Positions 1-8,131 of a DNA stretch of 64,000 nt are shown here, piece after piece. Below the pieces are notes generated by a model. It did no database searches and was not told the origin of the DNA. It saw only the letters and a program-made list of their open reading frames with translations. Origin of the DNA: Opitutaceae bacterium BACL24 MAG-120322-bin51 (GTDB lineage: Bacteria > Verrucomicrobiota > Verrucomicrobiia > Opitutales > Coraliomargaritaceae); the NCBI GenBank assembly GCA_905182465.1, contig CAJJBI010000005.1, forward strand, positions 62,001 through 126,000. Direction: 5' to 3'. Position numbers and translations under genes: made by a program. The first letter of the stretch is position 1; every line of letters begins with the position of its first letter.

Positions 1-496
1 GCGCATCGCAAAATGCTTCAAACTCGGCTACTGAAAATGGATTGCTGGGCATGGACTCATACCAAGGTTTTGGATACACTTCATTGACCGTTCGCTTGCC
101 GTGTAACAAAGCATTAAGACGATTGATCCAGAAGCCTTTATTGACGAAACCGACTGTGACGTGGCGGCCTACCCGGAGACCCTCAGCTAAAATCGCATCG
201 GCATCTTCGAGGTGTTCGACGGTGCGACTGAGAATCACGTGGTCAAAAGAATCGTCAGGAAAACTAGCGAGGATCGCACCGATGTCGCCTTGGTAGGCCG
301 GCACACCACGCTTGACGCAGCTGATGATTTTACCCAGGTCGATGTCTACTCCGACGCCGTAGATCGATTTTTTTTGCTGCAAATATTCTAACAGAATGCC
401 GCGCCCACAGCCGAGGTCGAGCACGCGATCGCCCTCATGCACCCAGCGGGCGATGATCTGTGAGTCGGCCTGACGTTTTTTATCGTTTGGGCTCAT
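1..496 (-). CDS. metW: Methionine biosynthesis protein MetW (3' end beyond the window edge)
   Basis: SAM-dependent methyltransferase-fold protein that accompanies MetX in methionine synthesis. The visible 165 residues start at the ATG at 496 and carry the glycine-rich SAM-binding motif VLDLGCGRG early in the protein, followed by an acidic strand end (GVDID) and the LEDADAIL region typical of MetW. The reading frame stays open to the left edge, so the C-terminal part is missing from the window. It lies 7 bases downstream of metX on the same strand, the usual metX-metW order, and is presumably cotranscribed with it. The exact biochemical role of MetW is less settled than that of MetX; in several bacteria it is thought to activate or complex with MetX. 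Confidence 0.88.
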   Translation of the reverse strand, partial: MSPNDKKRQADSQIIARWVHEGDRVLDLGCGRGILLEYLQQKKSIYGVGVDIDLGKIISCVKRGVPAYQGDIGAILASFPDDSFDHVILSRTVEHLEDADAILAEGLRVGRHVTVGFVNKGFWINRLNALLHGKRTVNEVYPKPWYESMPSNPFSVAEFEAFCDA

Positions 497-503
497 GGAA
501 AAA

Positions 504-1643
504 TTAGCGAATTAGGAATCGCTGGATAAGCTCGTAGAGTCGAGGGGCACGCACGAGGAAGGAGTCGTGCCCAAAATCCATCGCGAGTTCGGCATAGGTG
601 GCATGCTTGCCTAGACGTAGCAGCGATTCGACAATCTCCCGATTGCCCTGCGGCGGATAGAGCCAATCGGAGGTAAAACCGACGACGAGTCCAGGCGCGG
701 TGACTGTACTGAGGGTGGCGTCGAGCGATTCGGGGCCGTGGAGATCGAACCGGTCGAGGGCTTTGGTTAGATACAAGTAACTATTGGCGTCGAATCGGGA
801 AACGAAACTCGCGCCCTGGTAGCGTAGATAACTTTCGACCTCGAACTCTACCTCGAAGTGCTCCTTCGACTCGTCGGCGTTACGGCGTTTACGGCCGAAC
901 TTACTCTCCATGCCGACATCGGAAAGATAGGTGATGTGTGCCATCATGCGCGCCACGGCTAGGCCTTGGTCAGGACCGTGCTCTGGATCGTAGCTGCCTT
1001 GCTGCCATGCGGGATCTGAGATGATGGCTTGGCGACCCGTATCGTTAAAGGCGATGGCTTGTGCGGTATGTCGAGCGCCGCAAGCGAGCGCGATATAGCG
1101 GCCGACTCGGTCGGGAAAATCAATCGCCCATTGTACGGTCTGCATGCCGCCCATGCTACCACCGATGACGGCGTGGAGACGGTCGATCCCGAAATGATCA
1201 ACGAGGAGCGACTGCGCTTTGACCATATCTTGCACAGTGAGTTTAGGGAAATCGAGCTGGTAGGCTTTGCCCGTTTCCGGGTTGATCGAACCGGGGCCAG
1301 TCGAACCTTGGCAACCGCCGAGTACATTGGAACAAATCACAAAGTAGCGGGTAGTATCGATCGGCTTACCAGGACCAACCATAAAGTTCCACCAGCCTTG
1401 CTTGCGCTCTTCGATACCATGGACGCCAGCGCAGTGGTGATCGCCGCTGAGAGCATGGCAGATCAGGATGGCGTTGTCCTTGGCCGCATTAAGATGCCCG
1501 TATGTCTCATAACGGAGCGTCAGCTCAGGTAGATTGCCCCCCGAGACGAATTTAAACGGCTCTTTGGAAACAAAATCCTGATACTCGACGAATCCGACCT
1601 CTCCCTCTTCAGGGATGATCGGCGCTTGTTCGGAATCATTCAT
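504..1643 (-). CDS. metX: Homoserine O-acyltransferase (MetX)
   Basis: Transfers an acetyl (or succinyl) group from acyl-CoA to homoserine, the first committed step of methionine synthesis, in the cytoplasm. The 379-residue protein is an alpha/beta hydrolase of normal MetX length. The nucleophile elbow GGSMGG places the catalytic serine at S163; the Asp (around GFTSDW) and His (FGHDSF) of the triad follow near the C-terminus. HALSGDHH near residue 64 and the GPGKPIDT segment are also typical. It heads a two-gene unit with metW. No metY sulfhydrylase is adjacent, so the sulfur-incorporating step must be encoded elsewhere. Whether acetyl- or succinyl-CoA is used cannot be decided reliably from sequence alone. 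Confidence 0.95.
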   Translation of the reverse strand: MNDSEQAPIIPEEGEVGFVEYQDFVSKEPFKFVSGGNLPELTLRYETYGHLNAAKDNAILICHALSGDHHCAGVHGIEERKQGWWNFMVGPGKPIDTTRYFVICSNVLGGCQGSTGPGSINPETGKAYQLDFPKLTVQDMVKAQSLLVDHFGIDRLHAVIGGSMGGMQTVQWAIDFPDRVGRYIALACGARHTAQAIAFNDTGRQAIISDPAWQQGSYDPEHGPDQGLAVARMMAHITYLSDVGMESKFGRKRRNADESKEHFEVEFEVESYLRYQGASFVSRFDANSYLYLTKALDRFDLHGPESLDATLSTVTAPGLVVGFTSDWLYPPQGNREIVESLLRLGKHATYAELAMDFGHDSFLVRAPRLYELIQRFLIR

Positions 1644-1774
1644 GAAAGTATTTTCTTAGCCAGATAGCGGTATAGTGACTGGGCAAGCAAATCCAGTTAA
1701 AAAAAGGCCTAATGACTGCTTCTGCTGCCATAAATAGCTCGTGGAGCAAGACTCGATGGCGAATGCACTAGCCA

Positions 1775-3376
1775 CTACTTGGCTGGACGAAAGGTGACGG
1801 CCTTCAGATTATTATTTAGACGGACATCATCTTCGAGTTCCTTGGGCATGACGCGAGCGGCGAAAATGAGCATTTCATCACTATCCAGCGTAGGGATCTG
1901 AGTAAATACTTTACGCGTAGTCGTCTGACCAGGCCCGAGAGAGCCAAGGACGAAACTAACAGGCTCGGCCTTACCGATGAAAACTTCGAGCTGAGCATCG
2001 CTGAACCAGTTGGTACCACGATTCTGGACGGTGACTTCAATCGGCATAGTAGTACCAGGCTGGGCATCGGGCTGAAGGTAAATGTCGGCTAGCGCGACAT
2101 CGAGTAGATTTGGCGTGGCCCGTTCGCGGAGGCGATCCCAATCGACAAGGCCCGCACCGTAGATTGGGTCAGCGCTAGGCGCACCTTGGTCGTTAAGGTA
2201 GCGCTTAAGGATCTCAACCGCTTGCTTAGGTGGCAATGCGGCAGCGCCAGACATTAATGAAGCAAGTGTGCCGCTAACGAAGGGCGCAGCAGCGGAAGTA
2301 CCAGAAAATAGCGTAGTGCCTTTATCTTCTTTAGCTGTGAGTATGCCGACGCCGGGTGCAGCAAAATCAATTTCCTCGGATTGATTCGGAAAGAGGGCAT
2401 GCTGTCTGTTCGCATCCACTGCTGTCACGGCAAGCACTTCTGAATAAGCTGCTGGATATGGTATGCGGTTGTAGCCGTCATTACCCGCAGCAGCAACCAT
2501 GATTACACCGCGATCATCGGCATATTTGACGGCTTGGCGAAGTAATGGTGAGTCTTGATAGACACCGAGGCTCATATTGATAATCTGCACACCGTGATCG
2601 ACCGCTTGCACGATACCCTGAGCCACATCGTAGCTATTGCCCAAGCCTTCATTATCCAGCACCCGAACAACAAATAGCTCGGCAGCGGGCGCAATGCCTT
2701 CACTACCGGTGATGATCGAGGCAACCGAAGTGCCATGCGCCGCGCCGGGCCCCGCCACGCCGCCACCAGCTAAATCGATAGGCACGATGTAAACTTCATC
2801 AAACTGCGGGTGCGCTTGGATGCCCGAATCGAGAATGGCCACGATGACTCCCTCGCCCTCCCCGGCTATGAAGCCACCTGTGATAGCACAGGCAGAGAGA
2901 CCGTAAGCGCGAAGACTCGCGAGCGCTTCAGGATCAATTTCGACAGGCGGCAGCGGACACTCGATTGGGTAAGAGTAGCTGGCACGGGCACCGAATTGAC
3001 CGAAGTTTGCTTGGAGCAAAGCGCTCTCAGGGATGCGCACGGCGAGGAGCTCGTCGATCTGGCCGAGTGGCGCGATGTCCGCATTAGTGAGCGCCTCAAG
3101 ATAAGCGAGGTAGTCTTTGCGATTGTCGAAGTGGACAACTAGCTCCCCAGGGATGGCCTTGCTTGGATAGGCAAGGTCTCGGATCCCAACTTGATCACTC
3201 GACCTAAGAGGAAAATCGAAATCCACTTGTGCCGCAAGGTCGCTCGCCTTAATCTCATCTTTAACAATTGCTCCGAAGAAGGAAGAGGAAGGGCTTACAA
3301 TCGAAATAAAAAAGCCGACCAGCGCCCCAAAAAGAGCTAGAGTAAAGAGTATCCAAGACAACCGGTGGAATTTCAT
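1775..3376 (-). CDS. Membrane-anchored S8 (subtilisin-like) serine peptidase
   Basis: Predicted extracytoplasmic protease of 533 residues. Residues 8-28 form one hydrophobic segment that can be a signal anchor or uncleaved signal. Residues about 70-135 resemble an inhibitor-I9-type propeptide (GELVVHFDNRKDYLAYL). The catalytic domain has D183 (VAILDSGIQ), H214 (AAHGTSVAS), the oxyanion Asn near 299 (AAAGNDG) and S361 (FSGTSAAAPF). The last 100 residues look like a beta-rich CARDB-type adhesion domain (PIEVTVQNRGTNWFSDA). Substrate is unknown. The gene is a monocistron with no partner on its strand and is divergent from the lipB region. Confidence 0.88.
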   Translation of the reverse strand: MKFHRLSWILFTLALFGALVGFFISIVSPSSSFFGAIVKDEIKASDLAAQVDFDFPLRSSDQVGIRDLAYPSKAIPGELVVHFDNRKDYLAYLEALTNADIAPLGQIDELLAVRIPESALLQANFGQFGARASYSYPIECPLPPVEIDPEALASLRAYGLSACAITGGFIAGEGEGVIVAILDSGIQAHPQFDEVYIVPIDLAGGGVAGPGAAHGTSVASIITGSEGIAPAAELFVVRVLDNEGLGNSYDVAQGIVQAVDHGVQIINMSLGVYQDSPLLRQAVKYADDRGVIMVAAAGNDGYNRIPYPAAYSEVLAVTAVDANRQHALFPNQSEEIDFAAPGVGILTAKEDKGTTLFSGTSAAAPFVSGTLASLMSGAAALPPKQAVEILKRYLNDQGAPSADPIYGAGLVDWDRLRERATPNLLDVALADIYLQPDAQPGTTMPIEVTVQNRGTNWFSDAQLEVFIGKAEPVSFVLGSLGPGQTTTRKVFTQIPTLDSDEMLIFAARVMPKELEDDVRLNNNLKAVTFRPAK

Positions 3377-3435
3377 GGTATCTTTTAACTAGACTCCAAG
3401 CCGAGAAAGACAACCGTCATTATACATTACAAAAG

Positions 3436-3615
3436 ATGCGAATCTTATGCTTACAACATGTATCGTTTGAGGGGCCTGCCGCACTGGCAGACTGGGCACA
3501 AACCCGTGGGCACGCTCTCCGTAGCCACCGACTCTACGAGGACGGCGCACTGCCGAGCCAGTCTCGACTTACGGGCGGATGCAGCAAGCGCTCTTTGGTC
3601 TACTCGATCACATGA
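3436..3615 (+). pseudogene. Truncated class I glutamine amidotransferase (GMP synthase-like) remnant
   Basis: A 59-codon frame beginning MRILCLQHVSFEGPAA at 3436. Its first about 41 residues match the start of stand-alone GMP synthase-like glutamine amidotransferases (strand MRILCLQH, then GPAALADWA, then LYEDGALPS), but the rest of that roughly 230-residue family, including the catalytic Cys-His-Glu, is absent. The tail after ALPS is unrelated and stops at a TGA that overlaps the lipB ATG by four bases (ATGA). It reads as a gene collapsed by an internal deletion; a short helical stretch in another frame just before lipB (QQALFGLLDH) may be the leftover C-terminus. It could still serve as a translated leader for lipB. 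Confidence 0.6.
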
Positions 3616-4268
3616 CAAATTCGAACATAGAAATCGAAGTGATCGACTGGGAGCTGACCGACTACGCCGACGCTTTCGAGCAGCAAAAGTTACGCGTCGA
3701 ACAACGTCGAACGGGCGAGTGCGGCGACGCTCTTATTTTTACCGAGCACACACCCGTCTACACCATGGGCATGCGCAAAGACTCAGAACAGCACCTACTT
3801 TGGACAGAAACCGAGTGTTCCCGGCAGGGCATCGCCGTCTTCAAATCAAACCGAGGGGGCGACATCACCTATCACGGACCCGGGCAAATCGTAGGCTACC
3901 CCATCCTCTCGCTCGCGCACCGCAAAGATCTCCATGCCTACCTGCGCGATCTCGAAGAGGTCGTCATCCGCACCCTCGCTACTTACGGCCTGGCCGCTGC
4001 GCGCCGCGAAGGTAACACCGGCATCTGGCTGAGCAATGCGCGTAAGATCTGCGCCATCGGCGTAGCCGTGCGCTCATGGATCACCTACCACGGCTTCGCA
4101 CTCAACGTCTGCCCCGACATGGCGCACTTTGATGGGATAGTGCCCTGCGGGATTAGTGACGGTAGCGTGACCTCACTTGCTAATGAGCTAGATGAGGCCG
4201 TCGACATAGCAGAGGTAAAAGCGCGATTAGCAGTTGAATTTAAGCAAGTTTTTAGGAACAGTAATTAA
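3612..4268 (+). CDS. lipB: Lipoyl(octanoyl) transferase LipB
   Basis: Moves octanoate from acyl carrier protein to lipoyl domains of 2-oxoacid dehydrogenases and the glycine cleavage H protein. With the ATG at 3612 the protein has 218 residues, normal for LipB; an in-frame ATG at 3579 would add 11 residues of doubtful origin. Diagnostic stretches are RGGDITYHGPGQ (residues 81-92), K145 in ARKICAIGV and the acyl-carrying C179 in GIVPCGI, matching K135 and C169 of the E. coli enzyme. It sits 4 bases upstream of lipA, so both lipoate steps are encoded together. Confidence 0.95.
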   Translation: MTNSNIEIEVIDWELTDYADAFEQQKLRVEQRRTGECGDALIFTEHTPVYTMGMRKDSEQHLLWTETECSRQGIAVFKSNRGGDITYHGPGQIVGYPILSLAHRKDLHAYLRDLEEVVIRTLATYGLAAARREGNTGIWLSNARKICAIGVAVRSWITYHGFALNVCPDMAHFDGIVPCGISDGSVTSLANELDEAVDIAEVKARLAVEFKQVFRNSN

Positions 4269-4272
4269 TAAG

Positions 4273-5193
4273 ATGGATATGCGAAAACCAGATTGGCTCC
4301 GAGCCAAACTACCCACCAGCCCTGAATACAAAGCTGTGCGCGAGATCGTCGACAACAACGATCTACACACCGTCTGCAAGAGTGCCCAATGCCCGAACAT
4401 GGGCGAATGCTGGTCGCGCGGTACCGCCACCGTCATGATTCTGGGCAACATCTGCACCCGTTCCTGCACCTTTTGTGCTATCCAGACAGGTCGACCGACC
4501 GAACTCGATATTGGTGAGCCCGCCCGCGTGGCCGAGTCCATAGCCCGTATGAACCTCAAGCACGCCGTGATTACTTCCGTCGCCCGCGACGATTTGAAAG
4601 ACGGCGGGGCCTCCGTTTGGGCAGCCACCATCCGCGCCGTTCACCACCGCATGCCCGAATGCGCCGTTGAAGTGCTCACAGCGGACTTCCGCGGCCAACA
4701 GGAATACCTCGACCTAGTACTCGACGCCTGCCCCGACATTTTCAACCACAACCTCGAAACGGTCAAACGCCTCCAACGTCCTATCCGTAAGACTGCGCGC
4801 TACGACCGCTCGCTATGGGTGCTGGAGCACGCTAAATCGCGCGGTTTCATTACCAAGTCCGGCATCATGCTCGGCATAGGCGAAAAGGAACAGGAGATAG
4901 AGGAAGTGCTCAGCGACATGGTTAAAGTCGGCGTCGACGTGCTCACTATCGGCCAGTATCTACAACCCTCCAAGCAACATGCCGAGATCGACCGCTGGGT
5001 CACCCCTGAGGAATTTGCACGTTGGAAAGAATACGCTCTAGGCATCGGCTTTGGTGCCTGCGAGTCCGGCCCGATGATCCGTTCCTCCTACCACGCCGAG
5101 GAACAGTCTGACATGTTCGACGTCCGCGCCCGTCGCCGAGCAATGCTCGCGGAGCAAGCTGCGCAAAAAAAAGAAGCACTGGCTGAGGTGTAG
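4273..5193 (+). CDS. lipA: Lipoyl synthase LipA
   Basis: Radical SAM enzyme that inserts two sulfur atoms into protein-bound octanoyl groups. The 306-residue protein from the ATG at 4273 has both iron-sulfur motifs: the auxiliary-cluster cysteines C35, C40 and C46 (CKSAQCPNMGEC) and the radical SAM CX3CX2C cysteines C61, C65 and C68 (CTRSCTFC). The C-terminal RSSY that donates the serine ligand to the auxiliary cluster is present. Start choice: an in-frame ATG at 4234 would overlap lipB and add 13 non-family residues. A weak AGGA lies about 15 bases upstream of 4273, rare for this window. The C-terminus has a short charged tail. Confidence 0.96.
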   Translation: MDMRKPDWLRAKLPTSPEYKAVREIVDNNDLHTVCKSAQCPNMGECWSRGTATVMILGNICTRSCTFCAIQTGRPTELDIGEPARVAESIARMNLKHAVITSVARDDLKDGGASVWAATIRAVHHRMPECAVEVLTADFRGQQEYLDLVLDACPDIFNHNLETVKRLQRPIRKTARYDRSLWVLEHAKSRGFITKSGIMLGIGEKEQEIEEVLSDMVKVGVDVLTIGQYLQPSKQHAEIDRWVTPEEFARWKEYALGIGFGACESGPMIRSSYHAEEQSDMFDVRARRRAMLAEQAAQKKEALAEV

Positions 5194-5386
5194 ATATTCA
5201 AGAACACAGTTGAAGGCAACTTCGCGACACGCCAAATACTTCACCACAAACTTAGTCAAACGCCGTCTCGCGTAACCGCTCGACGAGCGACTTAGGAAGC
5301 GCGCCCACTGACTTCCTTGAAAGGTGCCACTTCGGGTGCAAGCATGGGAGCTCTGATTCTTCAGCTCGCAGTAATTAAGCCGCTGA

Positions 5387-6439
5387 CTATGCTGGATCCG
5401 TAGGCTCCGACTGATTCCAGTCTTCATCTTCTTCAAAGTCTTTTAGCTTATAATTAAAGATAGGTAACAAGCCGATCAGGCCGATACATGTGACGACAAG
5501 AATCGCCATACCAGTGACATCGTGGACGGTGCCAATATCGCCGATTAATGGAAGCACCCAGTGTTCGTCGATGGCTTGCGAGCCATGGTAATAAGCCCAG
5601 AGTGTCAGGAAAATACTTCGAATCAAATTAGTCAGCACTGCGAAAAACATAGCTGCTCCGACCAAAAGAATTTTTTTCCAAAAACGATCCAGATAGACCG
5701 AAGCAAGGAACGATCCAGCAAAGAGACAAGCGGTGAGCGAACGGATACCAGAGCAGGCCTCCTCGACGCCTACTTGACCTTCGGGCAAGATGAGGACGTT
5801 GCCTTCTCGTTCCAGCTCGTAACCAAGGAAATCGAAAGAGCTAAATACCGCAATGGTCACCTTGGTCAGCAAAAAGACGCGGATCTGTGTCTCGGCCACA
5901 GAAACCATCGGCGCCGAAATCATCCAAATCAAAGCGGGGAAAAGAAAGAGCGCGGTCAGCGCAAGGCGATGCTTGAGCGGCATAGCCTGGCCGTCGGCGC
6001 GCTGTTTGGAAAAGATAAAGACCGCACTAAGCGCAAGCCCTGCAAGACTGGCTGCGATGGCGAGCGAGGCTGGATTTTGCGGTCCTGTCGCCGCGCGCAA
6101 GAGCGCGCCGATTGTAAAAAGGCAGACCGAAGCGGCGAAGACGGCTACCGCGACCCATTCCAAAAGAGAAGTTAGCGCACTACGCTCGACTTGAACAGGA
6201 GCAGGCTGACCAGGAGCATGACCTGCGAAGAGATAGCTGCGAATGACAGGCCAGCGATCGAAAATTACGTAGCCAGCAAATAGCGGCACAAGGTAACCAA
6301 AGCTATAATCTTCGCGATTCCCCCACCAATACATCTGATCCCAGGCAGTGTAGAGAGCGAAACCGACAATCAGGCTAAAGGCCGCAATTTGTTCAGGCAG
6401 GATGTCCTTGAAGTTTTGGGATTTGATTGGCTTCGTCAC
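5387..6439 (-). CDS. Exosortase (PEP-CTERM protein-sorting transpeptidase)
   Basis: Polytopic inner-membrane cysteine protease/transpeptidase of the exosortase/archaeosortase family, which cleaves PEP-CTERM C-terminal anchors. Seen: about eight hydrophobic segments, the early DYSFGYLVPLF signature, the catalytic cysteine in VEEACSGIRS, the conserved arginine in LTNLIRSIF and the His in TVHDVTG, in the correct order. The GTG at 6439 gives about 350 residues and a clear gap to the divergent HIT gene; the frame is open to an ATG at 6610, but that extension overlaps the HIT start and looks non-coding. The C-terminus is acidic (DFEEDEDW). No EpsI-type partner or PEP-CTERM substrate is in the window, so its targets lie elsewhere. 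Confidence 0.9.
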   Translation of the reverse strand: MTKPIKSQNFKDILPEQIAAFSLIVGFALYTAWDQMYWWGNREDYSFGYLVPLFAGYVIFDRWPVIRSYLFAGHAPGQPAPVQVERSALTSLLEWVAVAVFAASVCLFTIGALLRAATGPQNPASLAIAASLAGLALSAVFIFSKQRADGQAMPLKHRLALTALFLFPALIWMISAPMVSVAETQIRVFLLTKVTIAVFSSFDFLGYELEREGNVLILPEGQVGVEEACSGIRSLTACLFAGSFLASVYLDRFWKKILLVGAAMFFAVLTNLIRSIFLTLWAYYHGSQAIDEHWVLPLIGDIGTVHDVTGMAILVVTCIGLIGLLPIFNYKLKDFEEDEDWNQSEPTDPA

Positions 6440-6578
6440 GGAATTAAACAAGCGAGATACTTGGATGATGGCACAAAATGAAATGCAAAGATTTGCCACG
6501 CTTAAGCACCAAAGCAACCCCGAAAAGGCGTTTTTAAGGCCCTGAATTAACCATCGACGCGGGCTTTTAAGGACTCTA

Positions 6579-7139
6579 TTGTCCCACGCTCTTTTTATGG
6601 ACGAATCCATACCTACACAGACATCTACACAGCTCCCTTCCTCGATGGAGCGGCTCCACGCTTACTGGCGTATGCCCTACATCCTTGCGCCTAAAAACCC
6701 GAAAGAATGCGGTAATCCATTTACCCACATTACAGAAACAGGCGATGATGCTAAGGAGTATATTTTGCATCGCGGCATACACAATTACATTGTAATGAAC
6801 CGCTATCCTTATAACGCAGGCCATCTACTCGTGTTGCCCTTCCGCGAAGTAGCTCGACTTGAGGACCTCAGTAATGAGGAGCGCCACGAACTAATCGACT
6901 TAGTCGTGGAAGCTCAAAACATCCTCAGCCGGGCCCTCAGCCCTGACGGCTTCAACACCGGCTTCAACTTTGGCGACGCCGCGGGCGCAGGTATCCCTTG
7001 CCATTTACATTGTCATGTCGTGCCGCGCTGGAACGGTGACACCAACTTCATGCCAGTCATCAGCAACACTCGCGTCCTTCCAGACTCGATGGATGCCATG
7101 TGGCAGCGCCTGCACGCCTGCGTCGAAGCCCAAATATAA
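6579..7139 (+). CDS. HIT-family nucleotide hydrolase/phosphorylase
   Basis: Histidine-triad protein of up to 186 residues, resembling the stand-alone AP4A-phosphorylase-like HIT proteins. The triad HLHCHVVPRW (H-x-H-x-H-x-x) lies near residue 147, preceded by the substrate-binding FNTGFNFGDAAGAG and, earlier, PYNAGHLLVLP. A pair of His/Cys in the first third (ECGNPF, EYILHRG) may hold a structural metal, as in related HIT enzymes. Starts at 6597 or 6645 are equally possible; the ERLHAYWRMPYI block after 6645 is where family similarity begins. It is followed after 4 bases by phoH and probably forms one operon with it. The exact nucleotide substrate is not predictable. Confidence 0.85.
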   Translation: MSHALFMDESIPTQTSTQLPSSMERLHAYWRMPYILAPKNPKECGNPFTHITETGDDAKEYILHRGIHNYIVMNRYPYNAGHLLVLPFREVARLEDLSNEERHELIDLVVEAQNILSRALSPDGFNTGFNFGDAAGAGIPCHLHCHVVPRWNGDTNFMPVISNTRVLPDSMDAMWQRLHACVEAQI

Positions 7140-7143
7140 AAGT

Positions 7144-8088
7144 ATGCCGTCCGAGACGATCCACTTTTCCAGCGCCCGTCAGTTGAGCCTGCTCTATGCA
7201 GACGACGGACGTAACCTTGAAGAAGCCGAGCACTGCCTAGGCGTCAGCATAGCAAGTCGTGACGAATGGGTCACCGTTGATGGTAAGATCGAGGGCATCG
7301 CTAACTTAAAGGCAGTCTTCGAACTACTCGAAGCCGCCCGCGCGCAAGGCCTACGCATCCGTAGTTCTGACTTTCACTACACACTACGCTGCGTGGCCGA
7401 GGGCAAGGGCGACGAGCTGCGTGAGATCTACCGCAATCCCTTCGTCATCAAACTCAAACGCCAGAGCGTCGTGCCCAAGACGCTCAATCAAAAACGCTAC
7501 CTGCAAGCGATCGACGCGCACCCGATTACCTTCGGTATCGGTCCCGCTGGCACCGGTAAGACCTACTTAGCCATGGCCATGGCGCTGCGCGAGCTACTCG
7601 AGGGTCGCGTCGAACGTATCATTTTGACCCGCCCCGCAGTCGAAGCGGGCGAGGCGCTCGGTTTTCTTCCTGGCGAGCTACAGGAAAAGATCCTACCTTA
7701 CCTTACCCCTCTCTACGACGCCATGAACGACATGATCGGCAAGGAGCAAACCATGCAACTCGTCGAGCGCGGTATCGTTGAGATCGCGCCGCTCGCCTAC
7801 ATGCGTGGCCGCACCCTCGCCAATGCATTCGTCGTGCTCGATGAGGCACAAAATACCACTCACGAGCAAATGATGATGTTCCTTACCCGCCTCGGCGACG
7901 GTAGTCGCATGGTGGTGACGGGCGACATCACCCAAACCGACCTACCACGCAATAAGCAATCGGGTCTCAAGGAGGCCACCCGCGTGCTCAAAGACATCGA
8001 GCGCATCCACCTCTTTTACTTTGATGGCCAAGACGTCGTCCGCCACCCGCTCGTGCAAGATATTATCAACGCTTACGCAATAGCTTAA
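7144..8088 (+). CDS. phoH: PhoH-like P-loop ATPase
   Basis: Cytoplasmic ATPase of the PhoH/YbeZ type, 314 residues from the ATG at 7144. It has an N-terminal KH-like region (GKIEGIANLKAVF) and a helicase-like P-loop domain with Walker A GPAGTGKTYLAMA and Walker B FVVLDEAQNTT. YbeZ proteins bind ATP and work with YbeY in 16S rRNA maturation and ribosome quality control. That link fits the order here, phoH-pgpH-ybeY, which is conserved in many bacteria. The upstream in-frame sequence back to 6970 overlaps the HIT gene and is not expected to be translated. Confidence 0.93.
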   Translation: MPSETIHFSSARQLSLLYADDGRNLEEAEHCLGVSIASRDEWVTVDGKIEGIANLKAVFELLEAARAQGLRIRSSDFHYTLRCVAEGKGDELREIYRNPFVIKLKRQSVVPKTLNQKRYLQAIDAHPITFGIGPAGTGKTYLAMAMALRELLEGRVERIILTRPAVEAGEALGFLPGELQEKILPYLTPLYDAMNDMIGKEQTMQLVERGIVEIAPLAYMRGRTLANAFVVLDEAQNTTHEQMMMFLTRLGDGSRMVVTGDITQTDLPRNKQSGLKEATRVLKDIERIHLFYFDGQDVVRHPLVQDIINAYAIA

Positions 8089-8131
8089 TCTAACCTACTG
8101 CGGCTGCACCGGGCCAATAAACCACTTTCCT

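Noticed and set aside
5038-5436. Minus-strand open frame of 132 codons between lipA and the exosortase gene
   Set aside because: Most of it overlaps the 3' end of lipA, the composition is Arg/Ser/Cys-rich without a domain, and no family is recognisable.
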